A stretch of DNA of 64,000 bases from Edolisoma coerulescens (taxonomy: Eukaryota; Chordata; Aves; Passeriformes; Campephagidae). The notes under the pieces were generated by a model that did not search any database, had not been told where the DNA came from, and saw only the letters and a list, made by a program, of their open reading frames with translations. The DNA lies in contig VWZW01002459.1 in assembly GCA_013397115.1 (NCBI GenBank), positions 108,013 through 172,012 on the forward strand, read 5' to 3'. Shown here one piece after another: positions 47,188 to 57,300 of the stretch; position 1 is the stretch's first letter, and each line of letters begins with the position of its first letter. Both the position numbers and the translations under genes were made by a program.

Positions 47188-50100
47188 TGCCCAGAGAAGT
47201 GTCCTTCTGTCCTCTTCCCAGCCCACGCCCTGGTGCTGCCAAGGTTCTCCCCCGTATCCTGCCTCCTGCCTGCTCTGCTGTGCATCTCCCACCTGCAGCC
47301 TGTGCCTCAGCTGGATTATCTCACTTTTTCTGCATCCCAAAGCTCGCCAGCTCCGTCTCCCTCCCTCCTGAGCCGCCAGGGGATTCAGCAGGGAAGCACA
47401 GCCCTGCCTCCCTGGGCCGGGCAGGCAGCCCCAGCCCCACAAACACGCGGGGCTGAGCCCTGCCCAGCCCTCGGGATGGGAAATGCTGGTTGGAGGCTCC
47501 TCGCCTGGCCCTGGAGGAGAAACCCCCTCCCTGCCGGGAAGGTCCATGAAGTTAAAGACCCCAGAGCTCCGAGCTGCCGCAGCCCGAGTGGGATCGTGGG
47601 CTCCTCACAGGCTGCACCGCTGGGAATTTTGATTCACTGTTTGCTGTTGAGTCAGGCTCAGACGTCTGAACTGCTCCCCTTTCTCCCCTCCACCTGCAGG
47701 GGCTTCGCACTCCCCTCGAGCTTCATTTTCTCCCCTAGCAACGGGGGAAGGAACCTTGTGGATGTGCTTTGTTATTCCCGAAACTCGGCTCTTCCAGCCC
47801 GGCCTCTGCTCGTCCGGCTGAGGCATTTCTGATGTGGGGATGCAGCCACAACATCTCTGCTATAAACACCGAGTGAGGAGGGGTCTTGGTGACCTGGAGC
47901 TGCTCCAGGGGTCACACACAGAGGGCTTGTGCCTCTGGGGCACTTGGGTCACAGATCTGTCCCCTCTGCACACCTGCTGCCCACCCCCTCCTGTGCTGGA
48001 CCTGGTGGACACCCAGCCTGCCAGTCCCAGTCCCTCTCCTGAGGATCTCCGCCACCACCACCTCTCTTTTTGAGCAGCTCTGCTCCTTTTCACTCTCCAG
48101 GTGTTGAAGAGACTCTTCTCTGAACGGGATTTGATTTTCAAGATGCTACAAAGTCAGTTTTCTTGCAAAGATTTTAATTCCTGAGTCTTTCAAGCATCCA
48201 CAGAGAGTCCTTATATGGATTTGGAAACCCACGGGAAAAGGTCCCGTGTTTTCCTGACCTGCTGTGTCCACCAGCAGGGAAAACCCATTCGGTGCAAGGG
48301 TATCCAGTGCCTGTGCTGGCGGTGATTTCCGAGGTTTCATCTCCCAGGAAGGACTGACAGGGAGTTTGTTGATGTTCTGCTTATGAGAGACAACGGGAAA
48401 ACAATGGGACAACAGGAAAACAATGGGACAATGGGAAAACAGTGAGACATCTGCCGCCAGGAGCGGCCTCACAGAGCTGTCACCTCCACATCGTGGCCCG
48501 AGCTCGTGGCACAAAAGGAACTGAGCCAGTCACATCCATCCTGGCCAGAGAAGTGGGGTCTGGCTCGAGGCTGTCCGTGCTCCCCGTCCCCTCTGTGCCT
48601 GTGTGTCCCCAGGGGGAGCAGGGACTCTGTTCACACCCTGAGCAGTGGGATCTGAGGTGTCTGGGCATGGCCAGCGATCCTGCAGGGTGTCCTGGGCCAG
48701 GGAGCCACGGCCCTGCAGGACAGGAGGTGGGAAGAGACCGGACAATGACCCCGTGTCCAGCCTGTGGCTGCTCCCGTGGTTCCTTTCCCCATCCCGGCTG
48801 TATCCCAGGCTCCCTCTGCCTCTTCCCTTTGGAGATCCCTCCTTCCTCCTTCTCAGCCCCGCCTGCCCAGCTGGAAGTGCAGGTGCTGGGGATGGACACG
48901 GACTCACAGTGCCTTGTGCTGGGGAGGGAGCACGGCCCCGCTCCTGCCCTCTGACTCCGTTTGACTCGGGCAGGGAAATTCCCCCTGGGATAACCAGGAG
49001 CAGACTTGGCCCTGCTCAGGCCCATCTCCCCGAGGTGGGGTTTTAAAGGGGGATGGAGGTGGGGAGAGGTCACAATGGGGGTGAAAACCAGGCCCCACGG
49101 GGCTGGGAACCCTCCCACGTCCCGGAGACCCCGTTCTGGTGAAACTGTGGGGGGAGAGGTCGTGTTTCTGCTCGAAGCCCCATGGACTCGCACCAAGCCC
49201 AAGCCAAAGCTGCTGCCTCCTGACTTCCGACCACTGAAGCCGTTCCACTGCCCTCTGAGGGTTCCCACCATTTTTTGGAAGGATAATTTTATGCTCCACA
49301 CTAAATTCTGTCGCTGCTTTCACCAGGGACTTGTTCTCAGCTTCAGGATTGCTCTGATAACTCTGCAATGGCGTTGATAGTTCCAGAGGGGAGCCCAGTC
49401 CCTTCGCAGAACAGATGGAGACACATTTCCAGGACCATTCAACTTTGCTGTAGCTCCGTGTTTATCGTAACAATTCCTTCTGCTGCAGCAGGGAGAGCAA
49501 AATTTGGCCGGTGCTCTCGAAAACCTGCAACCCTGAACTTGGACAAAATTAGCCTGGAATCCAAGTCCTCCCAGATCCAAAACGCCTTCCACACCTGCTG
49601 GCTTCAGTGGCACTGGGGATTTTGGCAGCTTGCACAGCAGCAAGGCTGAAATTCAGAATATTTTTGCAAATTCAGAGTATTTTTGCGTGTGCCAGTCCGC
49701 GCTTGCACGTGCCTGCGATGCATGGCTCCAGCAACCCTGGGGAAATCTCCCCTTTCCCAGGGAGATCCCAGCTCCAGCTTCTTCTGTGTGGCTGTGTGTG
49801 CTCGGCAGGGAGGCAGGGGAGAGGGAGAAAGTTGCTGCTTTAAAGCACTTGGTTCCAGAAGCGAAACAGAATTCAGGAGAGGTCAAAACCCAGCTTGGTT
49901 TAGCACAGGGAAACTCGTGGGGTATCCAAGCATTGCCATGCAGATCCCCCCTTTTTTTTTTCCTGCTGGGAAAATGAAGCAGACTGGAAACTCCTGGCCT
50001 CCACCCCTGCGGATGCTTGGCTGTGATGGAAGTTTGAGCCCTGGAATCACAGGAATAAAACCCCAACAGGCTGTGAGCCCATGGCTGGGCAGCAGCAGCT

Positions 50101-51861
50101 CTTGGGCAGTGACGGGGCTGCTGCTCTCCTGCCTCGCTCATCCCTGTCCTGCCTGGCCAGATTTTGGGGAGGGAGGAGGGAGGAAGTGCCTCAAAGTGAG
50201 CAAATCAAACCTGTGAGCCTGGCCCTTGGAGTTCCTGGTGGATCAGGAGCCCATAGGCTGAAGTTTTGCAGCTATTCCTCATTCCTGTGGTGAGGAATCG
50301 GGCGAGGCTCCAGGGATTTCTCTGGTATCCACGGGCCAAAGCTTTCAGAGCTGTTCTGGAGCTGTGGGAAAGCAGGAATGCAGCACTGGGATGCAGGGCA
50401 ACTCTCTGCAGGGCTGGTGCAGAAATCTGTGAGTGAAAAACACCAACGGGCAAAGTATTTTCCTTCCAGAGGCATCCTTAATGCCTGGAAAATTGAAAGG
50501 CTGAATACTGGAAAAGCTGATCTAAGAGAGCACCTGATTTTGGGCTTCTTTTTGTTGCTTTGTTTTCACGTGTTGGTTTTGGGGTGGGCAAAGCAAACAG
50601 AGAGCAAACAGCCAGTGTAGCAAATTTGGATTAAACCCAACATTTTGTCCCTACAATAACCGCTAGCGGAGATTTTAAAAATTTATCAAGGGCAACGAAA
50701 CAGCCTTAATTAACTGAGACATTAATGCTCCTTGCTTCTGAGCCTGCTCTTTCGTTCTCCTCCCCGTGTGGTCGTGGCGTGGAATCCTGTCTGAACCAAA
50801 CCCACCTCCCAGCAGCCCACAGCATGTCCAGGAACGGGAGATGGGGTTGGAGAATCTCCCAAGATTCAGTGAGACTCAGTGCAAAATCCCTGCTTTGCTA
50901 AAATCCTCCAGCACAGGCAAATCCCCACGACTCCCAAGGCTGAATTCCCACGCTCTGCTGCCTCGAAATGCCTTTAAAAACCCCGGGCTCTGTGTGCTTT
51001 GTGAGTAGTCTGCAGCTTTTCCGGAGCGCACACACAATTCCCCAGGCAGGGATGAGCGGAGCGGGATGACTTTCAGCCGGGCCTCGCTGCTTTTCCGATG
51101 GGGTGGAGTTAAACCCACAACTCCTGCCAGCTGCCCGGGGAATTCGATATTCAGTGCCAATTAATTTTTGTGATAGGAGCAGGGATTTATCCCCTCGGCT
51201 CCCTCAGGCACCTTTAGTCTCAGACTCAAAGGTTGGGGTGGAGTCTTTAACTTTCCGGTGGCCTTTTCCTGGAGAGCAGTGGTGCCACGATGAGGACGGG
51301 GACTGGGCTGGGAAGGGCGGCAGCTTTGGGGCAGGCAACTCCCAAACTTTCCAGTGTGAAATCTTCAGCCGTGGGTGAATCCTGCTGGGCTGGGGGGGGC
51401 TCCAGGCCCTGGCTGCTCCCTGCCCCTCGCTCCCCTCAGCCCCCCCTCACGTCACTGTGCCTTCGTTCGCTCGAGGAAACGATGCCATGATTTGAGCCTG
51501 GCACTCTCACTTTGCATCCCATCAAACAGGCGCGTGGGGGGCAGGGGGAGCGGGTTCTGCAGCTGTTTGTGTGACCCCGAGGAAGGTTCGTGCTGAGGAG
51601 CCGTGGGGTGGGGCGAGCCCGTGCTGTGTGTGACCCTACCAGTGCTTTAAGCAGCCAGAAACGCGGTTCTTCCCCTACCTCTGAGCTCTCAATGCTGCTA
51701 AAATCTCTGCCGTTCGTCCCCCTGTGCTCCAGCCCCTCTCTCAGACTGACTCTGGCTCTGTTTGCAAGATATCCACGTTGTTCTGAAGCATGCACCTCTC
51801 TCTGTATAGTCCCAATCTTCTGATTTTATGGAATACTTATGCCTGTTTGCATTACGGTCAA

Positions 51862-51867
51862 AATAAA
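51862..51867 (+). terminator. NOS1: Candidate NOS1 poly(A) signal AATAAA
   Basis: Canonical hexamer in TCAAAATAAAGAAGCG, followed within about 30 nt by the T/C-rich stretch TCTCCTCTTCTTCTCC and then GGGGTTTTT. The surrounding 200 bp are free of repeats. It is the last good signal before the intergenic repeats. Not proven. Confidence 0.45.
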
Positions 51868-51885
51868 GAAGCGAACCAAAAGCTG

Positions 51886-52330
51886 GCAGTTCTCCTCTTC
51901 TTCTCCGGGGTTTTTAACACCAAAAGGCTGCTCGAGGTCTCTGCTGCTGCCTCGGCCTCGCTCTGCTCTGCCACCTGTGATGCCAGGGCACCACAAATAG
52001 CAGTGACCATCAGCAGTCCCTGTTTACCTGCCAGACGGAGACGTGGCCTGAGTCACAGCATTCCATGGCTCCCGTCCTTTATCCCATGTCCTGGGGGAAA
52101 TGTCAGAGCCCAGCAAGGAGGGGCGATGCAGGGCGAGTTTTGGAGCTGGAACCTCGGGAATGCGGCAAGAGGACTCCAGGCAGGGGCTGAGAGACCTGAA
52201 AAGTGGCCAAAGGAATGAGGCAGAAATAGGGACATGGCTTTTCCCATGGGAAAATGATTTTCCCGTGTAAGGGGGATCCTTCCAGTACTCGGAGGGGGCT
52301 TATTAAAAAAAGAGGGAGAGTGAAAAAGAG
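51886..52330. other. Intergenic, NOS1 to FBXO21: unique stretch
   Basis: No gene, RNA or transposon was recognised. It lies between the candidate NOS1 poly(A) site and a CR1 fragment. Confidence 0.6.
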
Positions 52331-52404
52331 AGGGCAGGGATAGATGGGATCTTGGGAAGGAATTGTTCCCTGGGAGGGTGGGGAGGCCCTGGCACAGGGT
52401 GCCC
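52331..52404 (+). mobile_element. CR1 LINE fragment, sense
   Basis: Contains GGGCAGGGATAGATGGGATC, GGGAAGGAATTGTTCCCTGG and GGCCCTGGCACAGGGTGCCC, as in the copies at 11046 and 23461. It is cut off at its 3' side where the minisatellite begins. Confidence 0.8.
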
Positions 52405-52406
52405 CC

Positions 52407-53177
52407 TTTGGGTATTGATACACATTGATAGGTGCCCTTTGATCGTTAGATATTTATAGAGATATTTATCCTCTTTAGATATTTATACCTATTGATGAAG
52501 TCCCCTTTTGGTACCTCATTTTAGGTATTCATACACATTGATGAGGCCCCTTTTTGGCACCCCCTCTTAGGTATTGATACACATTAATGAGGTCCTCCTT
52601 TTGGTACCCCCTTTTCGATATTGATACACATTAATGAGGTCCTCCTTTTGGCACCCCCTTTTTGATATTGATACATTTCGATAAGGTCCCCTTTGGGCAC
52701 CCCCTCTTAGGTATTGATACACATTAGATATTGATTAGATAGGGTCCCCTTTGGGCACCCCCTTTTCGATATTGATACACATTGATGAGGTCCCTTTTTG
52801 GCCCCTATTTCTGATACTGATACATTTTGATAAGGTCCCCTTTGGGCACCCCCTTTTTGATATTGATACACATTGACAGATTCCCACTGTGCCCCGTTTC
52901 CAATATTGATACGTATTGATGAGGCCCCTTTTCAGCACCCCCGTTTCCGACATTGATATGCATTGATGAGGTCTCTTTTTGGCCCCCGTTTCCGATATCG
53001 ACACACACTGACAGATCCCCGCTGTGCCCCCTTTCCGATATTGACACACATTGATGAGGCCCCTTTTCAGCACCCCCGTTTCCGATACTGATACACATTG
53101 ATGAGGCCCCTTTAGGCATCCCCTTTCCGATATTGATACGTATTGATGAGACCCCTTTTCAGCACCCCCGTTTCCGA
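52407..53177. repeat. 46-47 bp intergenic minisatellite, main array
   Basis: About 16 units built on GATACACATTGATGAGG and CCCCTTTTGGCACCCC, then CTTTTCGATATT. Spacing between successive ACACATT motifs is 46 or 47 bp. It runs into the assembly gap at 53178. A further five or so units lie after the gap (53748-53990). Confidence 0.92.
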
Positions 53178-53449
53178 NNNNNNNNNNNNNNNNNNNNNNN
53201 NNNNNNNNNNNNNNNNNNNNNNNNNNNNNNNNNNNNNNNNNNNNNNNNNNNNNNNNNNNNNNNNNNNNNNNNNNNNNNNNNNNNNNNNNNNNNNNNNNNN
53301 NNNNNNNNNNNNNNNNNNNNNNNNNNNNNNNNNNNNNNNNNNNNNNNNNNNNNNNNNNNNNNNNNNNNNNNNNNNNNNNNNNNNNNNNNNNNNNNNNNNN
53401 NNNNNNNNNNNNNNNNNNNNNNNNNNNNNNNNNNNNNNNNNNNNNNNNN
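53178..53449. other. Assembly gap (272 N)
   Basis: Undetermined bases. The flanks suggest this gap is misplaced (see the finding on contig order). Confidence 0.99.
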
Positions 53450-53746
53450 GTGCGGGGGCACCGGGGATGGTCGGACCGGCCCGGCCTGGCAGGGTCGCGT
53501 GTGCCTGGCGTGGTGGAAGTGCCGCCGCCGCCTCCTGATCCCTGCGTGCCTTCCCGGCTCCATGGTGAGCTCCTCAGGGGCTGGATGAGCCTGCGGCGCT
53601 CTGGGTGGGATCATAGGGACACAGAGCGGTTCGGGTGGGAAAGGAGCTTTAAACCCATCCTTTCACCCCCTGCCATGGGCAGGGACACCTTCCGCTATCC
53701 CAGGTTGCTCCAGGTTTATCCAGCCTGGCCTGGAACACTTCCAGGG
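53450..53746 (+). other. Small contig, probably misplaced part of FBXO21 intron 1
   Basis: GC- and CpG-rich at the left. Its last 127 bases (53620-53746) are identical to 54394-54520, the beginning of the contig that follows FBXO21 exon 1. It ends in a single N at 53747. The likely true location is after 54392. Confidence 0.6.
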
Positions 53747-53747
53747 N

Positions 53748-53990
53748 TGTGCCCCCTTTCCGATATTGACACACATTGATGAGGCCCCTTTAGGCATCCC
53801 CTTTCCGATATTGATACGTATTGATGAGACCCCTTTTCAGCACCCCCGTTTCCGATACTGATACACATTGATGAGGCCCCTTTTTTGGTCCCCATTTCCG
53901 ATATTGATACGCATTGAAGAGGCCCCTTTTTGGCTCCCCTTTCCGATATCGGCACACCCTGGCAGATCCCGCCGTGCCCCTTCCCGATAT
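53748..53990. repeat. 46-47 bp minisatellite, continuation after the gap
   Basis: Begins with units nearly identical to those before the gap (53771-53855 equals 53093-53177) and then continues into more CpG-containing variants, ending in the FBXO21 promoter. Confidence 0.9.
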
Positions 53991-54149
53991 CGATCCCACC
54001 GCTGCGTCCCCGCGCTTCCCCGGTCACTTGTCAGACGCTCCCTTGGCCGCGCTCTGCGCTCGGCGCCGCGGCCGCACTTGGCGGACGCTCCCCGGGCCGC
54101 CCCTCCCCGGAAGCGCCGGGCGGCCCCGGAGCGCAGGTAAACAGCCAAG
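53991..54149 (+). promoter_or_regulatory. FBXO21: FBXO21 CpG-rich promoter and 5'UTR, ETS and YY1 motifs
   Basis: Very CpG-dense sequence directly upstream of the start codon. CCGGAAGC at 54107-54114 has an ETS core. CCAAGATGGCGGC at 54145-54157 is a YY1 consensus that includes the FBXO21 ATG. TATA-less promoters with ETS and YY1 sites are common for housekeeping genes. The transcription start was not located. Confidence 0.6.
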
Positions 54150-54361
54150 ATGGCGGCGGAGGCCGCGGGCCCGGCGGGGCCCGGCAGCGGCGGCGGCGGC
54201 GGGACGGGCCTGACGGACCTGCCGGGCGAGCTGCTGGAGCTCATCCTCTGCTGCGACGTGCTGGGCGCCGCCGACATCGGCCGCGTGTCCTGCACCTGCC
54301 GCCGGCTGCGCGAGGCGTGCCAGCCCCGCGGCAAGGTGTGGCGGGAGCGCTTCCGCCTCAG
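54150..54361 (+). CDS. FBXO21: FBXO21 exon 1: start and F-box
   Basis: 212 nt, residues 1-70 plus two bases of R71. It encodes a five-Gly run at 14-18, then LTDLPGELLELILCCDVLGA and the rest of the F-box. Donor GTGGGC at 54362. The exon sits on a small contig (53748-54392) bounded by single Ns. Confidence 0.93.
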
Positions 54362-57300
54362 GTGGGCCCCGCCGCACGGCCCGGCCCGCCCGNCACAGAG
54401 CGGTTCGGGTGGGAAAGGAGCTTTAAACCCATCCTTTCACCCCCTGCCATGGGCAGGGACACCTTCCGCTATCCCAGGTTGCTCCAGGTTTATCCAGCCT
54501 GGCCTGGAACACTTCCAGGGATGGGGCAGCCACAGCTTCTCCTATACTTCTGTAAGGAGTTCTACAAGGCTGCCTTCCCTCCCAAATCCCATGGGGAGGG
54601 ATCAGGCTGAGCCTGCTGCTTGCAGGGGATCCCCCTTGGCCAGAGATCCGTCTTGCAGCCCCTTCCGCACCCGGGCATGGGGATCCCCTGCCTTCCCAGA
54701 CCCAGCCCGGGGTCTGGCAGTGGAACCATGCACTGGGGTTGTGGATTGGCCTCCCTGACCCCCTCCAGGAGCTTCCAGAACCACAGGCAAGATCTGGATC
54801 AGCACAGGACTGGTGCTGGACAGCAGAGAGGTGTTTATTTGTGGGGATTTGGGGAGAGCTGTTCTCACAGACACCCAGATCCTTGGGAATCCTTTTGCTG
54901 CTGTTGAGTTGTGTTTCCCCCAGGGGTGGCCGCAGGGTGCTGTGCTCAGGGAAACTTTTTGTATTTTGGCAGGGGATGAAGGGTGGGTGTGATATCGGTG
55001 ATGCTGTGCTGCTTTCAGCAGTCCTGGAGGCACCTCCACTCATCCCCGAGGCTGTCCAGGACAGCCCCTGCTCATCTCTTACCTGCTTCTGTGTGTTTTG
55101 GCACAGGAAAAGCAGCAGAATTGCTTTCTCTAGCTGCCAGTTGGCTCCTGAAATCCAGCACAGCCCAAATGAGGGGATTATTCCCTTTTCACGGGGGGAA
55201 AAAAGCTGCTGAACAATTACAGCTTCCCCAATCCACCAAGGCATGACTGGGATTGGCTGTCACCAGTTCAGTGGCTGGAATTCCTGCGAGTTTCACACTG
55301 GTAGGGATCCAGCAGCTGGAATGGGGTGTGGTGGGTGAGTAGCACAGGCTGCTCTCCTCCTCTCTCCTCGGTAATGGAATTTTTGGCACGAGGTTTCACC
55401 CTGACCTTGCCATCCTGGCTGGATTCTGTTGTGAGTAATGGCACTTTGTCTTCCTAAAATTCTCACTGTCCTTTCAACCCCTGAAATTCTCCTTTCTCAT
55501 CCCAAAATAAAGGACTGTGATGGTTACTGTGAGGTGGCTGCATCTCAGCAGTAGCTGAAAGGCCAGGGATTCGTCAGGAGAGAGGCTGTTATGTAATGTG
55601 AGGTTATTTGACTTTATTTTGTGAAGGAAAATTGCAGGGGAGTTTTATTATTAACCGGCAATGAAATATCTTCCAGGTGTGGTTTGGGCACTGGTATTAA
55701 TTTTTGTACAAAATGAGTGATTTCAATATTTGGCCTTTTATCTATTTAGCAAATTAAATATGTACAGATAACCTGAAAAGAACCTAAGGCAATTTAGTGA
55801 TTTAAACATTTGGCCTTCTAGCTATTTATAAAGTTAAATATGTATATCAATATGTATTTATATAATCTGAAAAGAAGCTGGGACAACCTGTGGAGTTGAA
55901 GGGAAATGGTTTGTATAAACCAGTAATAATGAACAGCATTTCAAAATGTGGAATGAATGCCCCAGCAAATGAAAAGAAACCCCTTTCTCTCAGCTTTCTT
56001 TCCAAAATATTTCCATCTGTGCTGATTCTCGCTCGTGTTTCTCACACAAGTGATCTCGGTGTCTTCACAGCAGCAGGAATTGCAGAGCTGGCACATATTT
56101 TATGGCACAAAGCTGTGTTGTGGCACCACACACCCACTTTATTCAAAAAGGTGCTGCTAGCAGCCCCCAAAACATGCCCTGAAGTTGGATTTTCAGCTGA
56201 ACGTTGAAGTTCTGAGTAAGCTGTGAAATGTGTGGTCTTTGAGTCTCAGTAAAGGAGGGGTTTTTTTTACAAGAAAGCTGTGAGGTTTGGGGTTTTTTTT
56301 TTCTTCAAACAATTATTCTTTGTCTCAAACCAAACTGCAAAAGCATTTAGCTGTCACAATTTGACTTCAGGGTTCTGTTTTCCTCCAGTAGATGTTGCCA
56401 CCAGCAAGAGCAGTGGAGGGAGCTGTGTTTTGGGCAGCCTTTTAATGAGCTCCCCGAGGTGGTAGGAAGAACACAGGACGAAGAATTCCCCTCCTGTTCA
56501 GTGCCAGGTTGGCTTCCACGTGATGCTTCTTTGTGGTGAACTCTTAATTACAAAACTGAAGCATTTAGGATGTTTAGATATTGAAATCCTGGAGTGGCAG
56601 CCTCTGAAGGTTTCAGGAGAGCTTGCTTTGAAATACTCATCAACGCACAGCTAAAATCAGAGAGTTGTGCTTTGATGTCTGAGGTAACTTTATACCATTA
56701 CCTTAAAGCTGGGCAGTGCCTGGGCACTGTCTCAGCTCCTCGAGTCGTGTGCTTGCAGTTCCACATCCTGGGGGCTCTCAGGGATGTGAAATAGCAGCGC
56801 TGCTGTTGGTCTGTGTGTGTTGGTGCAGGTGGCCGTCCCTGCTGAAGTACTACAGCCACAGTGACGGCGTCAGCTGGCTGGAGGAGTACAAGGCGCGCCA
56901 CAACGCGGGGCTGGAAGCCCAGAGGATTGTAGCTTCCTTCTCCAAAAGGTTCTTCTCAGAACATGTAAGTCACCCTCTAGATATGTGTGTGTGCACCAAC
57001 CTGGCCACTTGTTTAATTGAATCGTTAATGGAATCATTAAGGTTGGAAAGATCGAGTCCAAGCCACTCCAAGATCGAGTCCAGCCACTCAACCATGTCCT
57101 TAACCACCACATCTTCACATTTTCTGAGCTCTTCCAAGGACAGTGATGGCACCACTCCCCTAAGCAGCTTGTTCCAATGCCTGACAACCCTTTCAATTAA
57201 TCAGTTTTTCCTAATATCCAACCTAAAGCTCCCTTGGCACAGCTTGAGGTTGTTTTCTCAACGCTGGCTGAGCATTCACATCAGCAGGGGATATTCTTCT

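Larger units (their letters stand above)
44635..51885 (+). other. NOS1: Probable NOS1 3'UTR (about 7.2 kb)
   Basis: No other gene is visible between the NOS1 stop and the intergenic minisatellite. Human NOS1 also has a multi-kilobase 3'UTR. The best poly(A) signal is AATAAA at 51862-51867, in a unique, moderately AT-rich stretch. Another AATAAA at 46729-46734 is followed by a GTGTGG stretch and could serve as a proximal site, and a third lies at 50054. The region includes a SINE (46114-46240), a GGA repeat (47133-47187) and an ATGATG-type run at 44797-44824. Confidence 0.45.

Noticed and set aside
52735..53119. Minus-strand frames with a repeated Ile-Ser-Ile-Gly-Asn pattern
   Set aside because: Minisatellite translation. 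The repeat units vary in length by one base, so frames change between units.
53133..53614. Open frames that run through the N gap
   Set aside because: They are open only because N codons are not stops. No coding evidence exists on either side.
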